This document shows positions 37,250-47,339 of a stretch of DNA of 64,000 bases, piece by piece. How positions within the stretch are numbered: position 1 is the stretch's first letter; every line of letters begins with the position of its first letter. A program made the translations under genes and the position numbers. The notes below the pieces were generated by a model. It saw only the letters and a list, made by a program, of their open reading frames with translations, did no database searches and was not told where the DNA came from. Source of the DNA: Plectrocnemia conspersa (taxonomy: Eukaryota; Arthropoda; Insecta; Trichoptera; Polycentropodidae); contig VTFK01000159.1 of the NCBI GenBank assembly GCA_009617715.1, positions 682,001-746,000 on the forward strand, written 5' to 3'.

Positions 37250-37465
37250 CTCTACTAGCTTATTATTATATTAATTTTAATACTAACTATGCCTAGCTGG
37301 AATTTAGTAAATCATCTCGATATTTATCTGTGAGATTAGGAGAATCTAGGTAAACCTAATATGTGATGATCAATCGGAATTATAATTATATAATAATCAA
37401 TAACACCCAAGTCTATCAGGTCAATAGTCAGCGACTTATACCACTCATCTATGGTGCAATGACCC
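37250..37465 (-). mobile_element. tRNA-derived SINE, copy C
   Basis: The minus strand begins near 37465 with AGTGGTATAAGTCGCTGACT, identical to the A-box region of copy A, and continues ATTGACCTGATAGACTTGGG. The box B is deleted. The body ATTATTATATAATTATAATT, CTAATCTCACAGATAAATAT and the degraded end match copies A and B. Confidence 0.7.
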
Positions 37466-37737
37466 ATTATAAAAAAACAATATCTTGGTAGTGCATTTAT
37501 GATAATATAAAACTGATTGTATATACATAATTGATTTAAAAGTCATTCAATTTATTTTCAGTAAGCGTTTCATTGTATATATAACAATAAAAGTTTATAA
37601 AATATTTTTTTATTTTTATCTGTTTTTGTATTGCTGAGCTCTTGCAGAAAATTGTATGTCACTATATATTTTTTCAAACTATTCTAAGAGAATTCCAGTT
37701 TTGAGTTCCGGTATGTCTACGCAAATCACTATATAAT

Positions 37738-37890
37738 GCCGTTAGAACAGGATGTCCGCACTAGCCGACTCGCCTATGGCTGTCACCATCCAGCTCCTTA
37801 ATTACCCATTGATATGTTTATTATTATGTAATTGTATATTTTTTTAAATTGCAAAATTGTAACCGTTACCAAGTTAGTTACAGATTTTCC
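37738..37890 (+). mobile_element. LINE family II 3'-end fragment
   Basis: GACTCGCCTATGGCTGTCAC followed by CATCCAGCTCC, with GCCGTTAGAACAGGATGTCC before it, matches the minus-strand element at 51420-51475 in the same order. It is followed by a T/A-rich 3' UTR. Only the 3' end is present, typical of 5' truncation. Confidence 0.6.
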
Positions 37891-40800
37891 TACCTAATAT
37901 ATTTTATTTTGTTATTTTATATGAAAGCTAATTAGGGCATAAAAATACATTCTGAAGCAATTCTGATTAATAATCCGTGTTTGCTTTTCCGTGAAAAAAA
38001 CTTTATACAATTTTGATGATTTTAAAAAATATATTTTAGGCAGTTTGCTTTCTGAGTATCACATCTTGAACAACACTTATTATTTATAAAAAGAAAACCC
38101 TTGTGATATCATTCTTTACTGAGCTTCCAAAAAATATTCCAAAAAATCTAAGATATTCCTTTAGTGATCAGATCAAAGAGATTTCCAGAAATCTCCGATC
38201 GTGGAAGACTCATCTCTTCTAGCGATGATGTCATTTGACGTTGGGCATACACACATCAAGATGCTCTTGTGACTCGCTCCGCCAGACTGCTTGCCTCTGG
38301 CGAGAGAGCTCACTTGACCATTACAGTGACCAGATGTGTTCCTTATTGAAACAGTGTCTTCTGCAATACATCTCAAAATCTGCCATTCGTGAAATTCGAA
38401 CGGAATCCGATTTCTTTTCGTGACGTGTCAACAATGGAACCCTGCGAGAGGTATTTAAAGCAACGTAAGATATATTCATATGTAATCAAAAATATTTATA
38501 TAGGCAATAATAGTAATTGAACTCTTTAAAAAATATATATATATAAACATGTTTTTAAGTTTGTATTGTCGTGTAAAATAAAAAAGTAAGCATGTTACAA
38601 TATGGATCATAAGGACTATTTCTATATTAAAATATTTGAGTATACATAATCTAATATAGTCAATATTATCGATATATTTATATAGTAAAATGCAATTGAA
38701 ATTTTATTTATTTTAATTGAAGTGCAAAAAGACTTTATCTGAAAAAATATCAATACATAATTAAAAAAATATTTTTTGAACGCTCCAATTTATCATTGTC
38801 TAAAAATACAATTATTTATGTCCATCTACAATTTTATGTATTACATTTTATTTTTTATACCTAACCATTTATATATTTTATAGCAATTAAATAGTTAACT
38901 AATTTAGCAAATATTAACTAAACAATTGCTTGCTTTTCTAGCAAGCAACGTGCATTTTAATCAAAAATCCAATTTTGTTCTACGAATAACACGTTTGGGT
39001 ATAAACTAGAAAGCCAGGTATCCTACGTTATATTAATAACACAACGTATCCAAAGTTGATTATAATTAAAACATTAGCCACGTGCCATTGTAAAATCTAA
39101 CGGTTTCATTCAACAATGTTTTGTGTGGTATTGAAACATCAGTTTATATAATTTAATATTATTTACGAATTCTCATGAGTTATTTTATTATTTTTTCAAT
39201 TTAATTGCGCAACGATTGAATAAAGTGACAAGTGCGTCATGGGCACGCACAATTTTTCGTTAAAATGTGATGCATGTAACCTAAAGAGTTTGTCACGTTG
39301 TGTTGCGTAAATGTAACTAAAAACACGTTTAACAAATTCGAAATGATCTACTGTAGCACATTTTGTGCGACAATTTAACCAACGTCGACGTCTGCCGAAT
39401 TTGGTTTAAATTTTGTGACTGATTTATATTATTTCCAATAATTTCATAAAATGAAACTCCTGGCCTTAAAAGGCCCTGCGCAGAATTATAAGAATACGTA
39501 TAATCAATAATCTCCGAAAAGTATCGTCTATGTTTATTATACATTTGTTATTAATTTTCTCTTTCTTCTTAAGCTTATCCTGACATAAAAAGTATAAAAA
39601 ATTGAGTAATACTAAAAAAAATTTTAAAATACCTGCAATTTTATAATTGCATAAAAAAGTTGAATATGTATTCATTATTTATATGTAATAATTTACATCT
39701 TTGTGTTAGTTTATATTATCGAATCAATATTTTTTTAGGCTTCTAAAATTAAATGTTTATAGAATAATAATGAAAAATATAAACATCAACTTTTCACAGT
39801 AATTTATTAAAATTAAAACCCCCGTAAAAATGATTAAAAGGAATCAGATTGTGTCACAATTTTATTACGTATATTTTGATGCAAAATTCATGCATCATTT
39901 TACTTTTCTACTACTACAAAATATATATATATATTAGTCTTACATTTGATTGTTTTATATTTACATTAAATATAAACCGCATAAAAATAGACTTACAGTT
40001 ACTATTTAATTTATGATTTAATTATTGGGCAGCTAATAATAGGAGCATCAGATCTGCAGCATCTCCAGATAAAATAACAAACAATTAAACGCGACTGTAA
40101 TAATAATATTTATTTGACCATGTTCCGATTTTCCGTCAATTGAATGGTAGATGCGGCCCTGAATGCAACAGTTGCTTCTTATTTATCAGAGACTTCTGAT
40201 GCAAAAACTCAGCGGCTAGCGGCGCGGATAATCGTTAAATTGCTTCTGATGCCTGTGAGTCACGCTGAAGTGGAATACTCGCTTCTTGGGTATAATATAG
40301 TTCGAGTGGTTTAAAATCGGCATCCGTTTTAGCATTAGTGCAATGGACAGGAATTTTATGATCGCACATAAATAGATTTAATGGGTAAACATACGATTGG
40401 ATGGCATTATTTCCGCATTAAAATCATGATACAGAGAAAAATAATATTTGGGCTAATATCTTAAACTTTGTCCATTTATATTGGTCCATTTTGTTTTTAA
40501 CGTATGTGCATATCTTTTTATAATCATGATTCCTATGTGTTTGTATTATGCATGAATACAGTAATGCTTGTTTTGTCGGAAATAAAAAATCGGTTTATAT
40601 TTTTTCGTTCAATACCGAGTGCTCTCAGATTTGAGATGTGTTGGTTTTCATTGAATTTTTTATAGGACCGAGAGGGGATCTTTTTTTCGCGGAATTCGAT
40701 ATGGCGGACGAATAAATTATTTAAATATTTCAATTGAATCTTTTCAAGCATTCCGCATATGTAAATATGCATTACAAATAAATTAGAAATAAATAAGTCT

Positions 40801-41715
40801 TTCGTATCGACATGTCTTTGTACACATAATATTTATACTCTTTTCAATATTCGTTTTTGAACATATATTCTTAGTCTAGTCATTTTTCATTCGGCTAAAC
40901 TACCTCAAAACATTTATAAAATATAAAAATTTAATATGAACCATGTTGTAACATAGTGTTTTTTTATGAAAAAAAAAGCTTAACTTTTTATCTTGCTCAT
41001 AATCGTGAAACAGTCTTGTGTCTGTATGATGTTCAGCTCTTTGACTATTTTACTTTTATCTTGAAGTCTGTTGCATGACTGTAGCATAATTTCATAGAAC
41101 AAATTTCCTCCCGTTTTACTCATCTAGATTATTTATATCTAAGTACATTAAACTCTATCATAAATAGCAATAAAACAAATAAAACTCGAACATTTCAAAA
41201 AGGATACCGCTTTTATCCTCCAGCCTTGTGACCTTTTATATTTTCCATCGTCAGATTTACGCCACGGGCTCTTTCATCCAGAAAGGGTTTTGCGGTTCGC
41301 TGAACCACCCTCAAAGTGGAGACTATTTATACAGGGGGCACGGTGAAAAGCGATCCGTTTGTCGCGTTCTCCCTTTTAAACTAAATGTGCATGTATATAT
41401 TGTATGTGACAGAGCAAACTGAAGCTCGACGTGTCCTAATTATCCAAAGTCTGACACGATCTTTATTCTACAGCTTAACACTCCGCTAAAGTTTCAAATA
41501 GTCTCACTACTAAGATATAACCTACTTAATATTCGCTCAGGTGTTAATTTAAATTTAACCATGAAATACGGCATAAAACACATCAAATCCGTACGAAATA
41601 TGTAAATGAACATTAACGGATTCATTGCTTTTGAATAAGTAAAAGCTTAAAAAATCATAAATAATGTGATAATCGTAAACAATGCGTAAATTTTACATCT
41701 ATGAAAATGATTATA
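37891..41715. other. Intronic stretch; unsupported frames, GC-richer 40100-40350 and 41180-41460
   Basis: Short frames at 38173-38423 on both strands, 39329-39675 and 40533-40772 have no domain. The GC-richer island at 41180-41460 includes CpG words but no splice-flanked exon. Confidence 0.4.
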
Positions 41716-41717
41716 TT

Positions 41718-41885
41718 AACTAATATAGATGTCACCGATTCTCAGACTGAAAATGGTGATTAATACTTACTTGTTGGTATTCATTATATCTGATTGACTT
41801 ACTCAGTTGGTATAGATTTATACCGTTGTAACGCATTGGGCTAATGCCTGTCAAGTTACAACAAAAGATTTATTAAATAAATAAA
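41718..41885 (+). repeat. Short dispersed repeat with LINE-like 3' end, copy 2
   Basis: Same start (TAATATAGATGTCACCGATT) and body (GACTTACTCAGTTGGTATAG) as the repeat at 1738. It ends AACGCATTGGGCTAATGCCT, GTCAAGTTACAAC and an A-rich TTAAATAAATAAAAT tail. The tail is that of a retroelement copied by LINE machinery. Confidence 0.65.
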
Positions 41886-43030
41886 ATACTGTAATCTAAA
41901 ATTATTTTATAAATATCATTTTGACATTCGGACTTTGGCTTTCTGTAAAATGTCCAAACGATATTTACATCTTTCTTTGCTTCCGTTTTCTTAAAAATAT
42001 AATACCACGAACAATTTCAAGCTACTTTATTAAATATGCAATTTTATATTATCATAATAAAATTTCTAGTCGTTATATTTTTTTAATCTAAAATTATATT
42101 TGTGACATAATCTGATTTATAATAGTACTAGTTTTGCCCACAGCGAATTGATATTTTCGAACAACTTTCGCCTCAAAATATCTTCGAAATCCTACAGTAT
42201 CCGATATCTGCATTCTCGGAATTAAATTTCGAATCAATAAACGTTAAAATAACTATCCCTTATCGTTTTTTGAAGTGCGTCATATGCAATTATAATAAAA
42301 ATAAAATCCCGGCGTGAAATTGCGCGCCAGGAATTCGTTTTCACATACTAGTCATGATTGTTGGACACGTTTTAAATGAGTCTAAAAACCGCGAACGTGA
42401 TCTAGGAAATCCAACTATGGTCAGCAATTAATGACAGCTTATATTATGTAGTGCTTTTTTTTTATGACGGCCATTAGTTGTCACGTTTGTCATAAATCAT
42501 TATAAAACTAGAGAGACAAACGTCGATATGTTATAATCGTGGTATTTTTTGCTGGAAATTTATCACATATTTTAAAGCTTGTTTACTAATACGTCAATCA
42601 CACACAAACTAAACAATTATTTCTCTTGATTCGTTTAATAAATAAAAAATAATTTTACCTACTGCCCTCAATAATATTTCAAAGAAATCTGGTTCTTTAA
42701 ATATTTTTTACAATTAATACAAAGTATATATATACGTATGAAGTACATTGATCCAAAATTACATTAAAGCATAATCAATCAAAGCAAACGATATGAATTT
42801 TTCGAAGCGCACGTCACTCCAAAATTTAACACTTGACGTCATAAGCGATTCATTCGCAGATATTTGCATTCAAAAGGCCGCGAATGAATGAGTTTGAAAG
42901 ACTTATTATAAAAGATTAACGACTACAAACGAATATAATAATCTAATACATAACTTTAACCAGCCAGACAAATTAATAGTCATAGATAGCCATATAATAT
43001 AATAAATTTTATTTTATTTTCTCTTTACAG
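41886..43030. other. Intronic stretch upstream of the second SAM exon
   Basis: AT-rich. A full palindromic TGACGTCA (CREB/ATF/AP-1-type site) lies at 42834-42841, about 190 bp before the exon. A pyrimidine tract directly precedes the acceptor. Confidence 0.4.
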
Positions 43031-43179
43031 ATATGCAGTTTCCCATAGACGTATCTGGAGTCCAGAGCGATCACCCGTTTCTGGATGCTGATTCAATTCA
43101 ATCGCTGTTCAGAAGGCTGACAGCACTCAACCGGTGTGCAAATATGAAGCTGGAGCACCAGCATGCGCCAAAACACACA
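43031..43179 (+). CDS. cv-c: Internal exon, second part of the SAM domain of the same DLC/STARD13-type RhoGAP
   Basis: The acceptor is a clear pyrimidine tract ending CTCTTTACAG (AG at 43029-43030), and the donor is GTGAGT at 43180. The exon is 149 nt: two bases that complete an Asp codon (G/AT) begun at 19857, then 49 full codons, so it ends in phase 0. The peptide starts MQFPIDVSGVQSDHPFLDAD and continues with SLFRRLTALNRCANMKLE. This matches the second half of the DLC-family SAM domain, where vertebrate members have the pattern QFPI...DHDFL...LCRRLNTLNKCA.MKL. Phase and peptide both join seamlessly to the exon at 19786-19857, giving a continuous 73-residue stretch. An ATG-started frame running past the donor to about 43224 is a read-through artefact. 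The remaining RhoGAP and START exons are not in the window. Confidence 0.92.
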
Positions 43180-43182
43180 GTG

Positions 43183-46100
43183 AGTACTATTTTCAAGTTG
43201 TTCATAAAACATAATGGCCGATGAAGACAAAGCTCTAACTATTCTCTTCTATCATAAAAATTATTCCCCACGAAATTTCTACAGTATAGTCATGTTGTCT
43301 ATATAGCAAATACTTAAACGCCGATGCGTATTTTTCTGTTTGAGCCTCAAACGAAACTAGAAATTAAAGAGCGTCAACGAAAACACATATATGTAGTTGA
43401 CTTACTCCTCGATTTTATTCGTTCAGAATTTTCAATGCCTATTAACAACTCAAAAGGAAAGAGTTGTATAATAAAATGCCTATACCTTTCGAAACCAGTA
43501 TTGAGTGACTTAAAAGTTCAAAGTAATTTATTTATAAAATAATTATTAATAATGCAGAATACACCAGATACATCTAGTATGTAAAGACACGCTTTAAGCA
43601 TGTCTTTATTCTTTCTTTTTTTCGTTTCTTCGACTCACACATAATTCTTTACTTTATTCGTCTCGACTCATTAAGCACGAATGTGAATGCTCTATTAAGC
43701 ACGATTCTATTCTCATATCGTATAATTGCCGCTTTGATTTTTTGTCAATACCAATCTTTAGTTTAATGATCAGCTAACAATATTCATATACATATATATA
43801 ATATATACTACATTTGCTCTTTACTTTAACTTCGCATTCAAAAGAATACCTGGAAAATAGAGAAAAAGAAATACAAATTCCACCTATCATTAATTTATTG
43901 GGGTGTCAGTCTAAAAGGTCAAACACGAACTTTCAATAGCTTCACAATATCGTGATAAATGGATGCTGTCCTCCCGACTAAAATAGCCGCCCAACTATTT
44001 TATTTAACGCACACCTTTGATCTGCCCATTTCTATTTTATTGTATAATAATGTAAAAATATGAAGCTTATGGATCGTTGATAATTTATATTTTTAATTGG
44101 TCTTCGACCGTGGCAAAATTTATTCTCGGTACATTGGTTAATTTTTCATTGAGCGTTGGTAATTTCGACCTTTTCAGCGTCTTTGTCACATTATAACAGC
44201 TTTCGGTCCTTCGGCAAAATTGATTAAGACCGTTTGACCTTTCTGAATATAGAATTCATCGGGCGCGAGTCGAGCGTGATCAGCGCCCTTATTTATTTTC
44301 CAACCAATTGAATTGAACGTTGCCACTGATCTATGGCGGTTTAATTAAAATTCAATAGCTGGTGTTGATGCAACACCTTTTTAAGTGTATTGTTACCATA
44401 AACGCATTTTCAAGCAATATTTCATATTTTTTTCTCTCCCATCGACTGAGTTTAAAAATAAAGGAAAACGAACCATAGAAATATTTACCAAAACTCATCT
44501 TTTCCGCATTGACGCATCGAATTGATATATGCCAGACAGCTTTCATCTCTCATTTTTCAATGATCCTTGAGATTGACCGTCAATTTTATAAAGAGACCAA
44601 ACGCTACTTTTATTTCGCATCGCGCTCATTTTAGTGCGCGTCATTGCCGTAACAATGAACAAATATACAGATAACAAAAAACTGTACAAACTGGCAAAAT
44701 ATTAAAGACTATGTAAATGATACAAAAACACTGAGATCAATTTTTAAGATTACTGTCAATAACAAATATCTTATGAATTAGCAATTAGTACAATTGTACA
44801 AAAAGTTTCTCCATATAAACTTTATTAAAAAATAATATTTTTTTAACTAGACTTTTAGTGACGTTTTGCTACAAACACAAAAATGACTAAATAATTAACA
44901 GTCTGTGTTACAGTTTTACCTAATTTTTAGCAAATTTTAATAACAACGCTATTGCTAATCTGTGTAAGATTATATACTGCTTTACTTTTGGTATATTTTC
45001 ACGCGATTATAATGATTCAGCATCATTTCATGAATTGAATTGTCACAATTGTTGAGGGTAATTGTCTCGGATGCTCTACCACCGCATATGAGTTAATATA
45101 ATCCTACCTCTCTTCGAGAGATGCCTCTCACTTAATAACCAGTGTTACAGACAGCATAATAAAATACATATCATTGCATCGCATTTGAGTATTGCGCATT
45201 AATCGCAATTTCAAGTTTCATTTTTTTGAACTGTACCCCAGAAATCAGATAAGCCGGTCACAATCGCGTCATAACGGTACCGCGACATTTCGCCGGCATA
45301 TTATGACTTAAGGACTGACAGGACATTTCTTATATTTTATATTAAACAAGGTATTTACGACAATCTCGTCAATTTATCTCGAACGCTTTTCGAACAGACG
45401 AGACGGCTCTGTCAAAGGTTTTGAATGTAACTTATTCGCTAAAAGTCATCGATCAAAAATAACGAAAAATACATCGCCTTAACATACCTATGCATTGAGC
45501 GGAAAAAACAGATCTGGCACATTCGATATCTCATGTTATTATTTTCTTCCTTGACTAAGCACCTATTTATTTAATGAGTCTTTAAATAATATTTAATACA
45601 TTTTTCACTGATACTTTAAGCTCCACATTGAATATTTTCTCTTAAGTATAAATTGAAGAACTTATACTCAAACACATCCTTCTTATCTTCTGTGTGTTTA
45701 TTTGAATGGTTTTAAAAATAATAAATTGTTATATATTGCATAATGTTTGGTTTCATTAATATTTCGGTATTAAGGATTACTTTATATCATATGTACAAAT
45801 TACATACAGGCCTGCCGAGAGAGGGAGAGAACAAATTCTCGGTGTCCGTTCTCCTTGAGAGGCCCGACTCTGGAAAAAATTATATCACAAAAATATCTTT
45901 ATAAAAAAAGTAAAAATCGACCTCAAATAATGAATCTGAACTAAGCTCCAGTTATTTGAGATGTATGTACTGATGTATTTCAGGCATAAGTTCCTTCAGC
46001 CCTTTTTATATACACAAGAAATAAAAAGAGCGAAACATTGCCTTCAAAATCACACACTTTATATGTAGTATTTTCACAATACACATTATTATTCAAAGGG

Positions 46101-46970
46101 ACAGATTGTAGTTTAATGACGCGGCTCCATTTGTATTAAAATTTGTTTTAAGGCTATAATACTTTTTGAAGGTATAAAAAATATTAGACATGAAAGCAAT
46201 ATACAACAAATGTAAATAATAAATTAAGGTATTAGATCTGAATTTTCAGATCGAATACCTAAGGAAGAAGCAAAGATAAAATCAACAACAGCATCAGTTG
46301 AATTATATACATTTAATGTTTTTATATTGTATTATCGGTTTTTTGACAACTGGGTTTATTGACAATGAGTACATTCAGTTTCATGTAGTTATTCCTAAAA
46401 GAAAATTTAGGAAAACACAGTCGAAAATATTTTTAATATATCATTTCAGTAAAAACATATCGGAATACATTTTCACTAGTAGATATATATTTTTACCAGT
46501 GAAAATATAATTATTATTATTATAAAATTATATGATTTCAACTTTTCAATATGTAGTTATATTATATATATTTTCATCCGATGTATAAATGTTTTGGTAA
46601 AGTTATGTTTTCACTAGAAAAGTCCAAATACATTTTTAACCGAAGATATATATATTTGTATTAGCGAAAATATAATTTATCTGATAGGCGCTAATATGTT
46701 GCTCTAAAATGTCTATGCATCTCAATTTGACAGTTGCGAAACGTCCATTTGCTGTTCAAACCCTAACCTAACATAATGAATTCATTAGATCAAATCCAAA
46801 TTACAAACTAAGCCAACTAAACTCTCAGGTTAAAATAAGCGGAAGAATAAGTACAGACAGACATCGTATCTCACATCTCCATAGTTTGTCTGCAACGATA
46901 TTACACTATGTTTTAAAAATATTATAGCTATCCTTACCGATATTACTATGGACTTGTAATATAAAAGGGC
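43183..46970. other. Intronic stretch after the second SAM exon; small hairpins
   Basis: A stem TAAAGACA/TGTCTTTA occurs at about 43582-43608, and a strong hairpin at 46227-46260. A pair of related segments near 46469-46506 and 46612-46670 carries TTTCACTAG...GCGAAAATA-like palindromic ends. The frames at 43324-43542 and 46298-46510 show no domain. GC-richer patches lie at 44100-44340 and 45050-45460. Confidence 0.4.
46227..46260. other. 16-bp-arm hairpin
   Basis: AGGTATTAGATCTGAA and TTCAGATCGAATACCT are complementary with a single mismatch and a 2-base TT loop. No poly-T terminator context and no related copy was seen, so the role is unknown. Confidence 0.6.
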
Positions 46971-46971
46971 T

Positions 46972-47236
46972 GATCAAAGTATATACAAACCGAATTTTTG
47001 GTCAATAGGAGAGCGCATAAAACAATTATCGCTTCTCAGAAGGCAAAAATTCACGTCAAAAGCAATAAAATCGTGTCGGCGCCGTCGCAGTGGGAACGCT
47101 CGGTAACGAGCGTTCCCACTGCGACGGCGACGGCACGATTTTATTGCTTTTGACGTGGATTTTTGACTTCTGAGAAGGGATAATTGTTTTATGCGCTCTC
47201 CTATTGGTCAAAATTCGGTTTAAGTGTGTTTTATTT
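46972..47236. mobile_element. Foldback MITE family I, copy 2
   Basis: The inner arms GCCGTCGCAGTGGGAACGCT + CG are perfectly complementary over 22 bp around a loop GTAA. The arms continue through TTATTGCTTTTGACGTG and CTTCTGAGAAG to AAACCGAATTTTTGG and CCAAAATTCGGTTT-type ends (reverse complement). The loop is the reverse complement of the loop in copy 1 (TTAC), so the two copies sit in opposite orientation. Confidence 0.85.
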
Positions 47237-47296
47237 GATTCTCACTTGCAATATTATTATAAAAAGTCGCAATATAAACGCTTGATAATCACGCGA

Positions 47297-47330
47297 TGGC
47301 ACCATTTTATTGCTTTTGACCTAGACTGGA
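47297..47330 (+). repeat. Remnant of a third family I foldback element
   Basis: ATGGCACCATTTTATTGCTT followed by TTGACCTAG repeats the right-arm sequence of the neighbouring element (ACGGCACGATTTTATTGC). It lies only 60 bp beyond that element's end, so it is a truncated tandem or nested copy. Confidence 0.55.
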
Positions 47331-47339
47331 AATTCACTA

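Larger units (their letters stand above)
19858..43030 (+). other. 23.2-kb intron splitting the SAM domain
   Basis: The intron runs from donor GTGAGT at 19858 to acceptor CTCTTTACAG ending at 43030, phase 1. It contains the piggyBac-like MITE, the mariner remnant, SINE copies, the LINE at 33.3-35.0 kb and the hAT derivative. There is one candidate internal ratchet site near 26972. I saw no other exon with paired splice sites and a conserved peptide. Confidence 0.85.

Noticed and set aside
43033..43224. ATG-started 63-codon gene
   Set aside because: It is the second SAM exon read through its donor. The ATG is internal to the domain and the bases after 43179 are intron.
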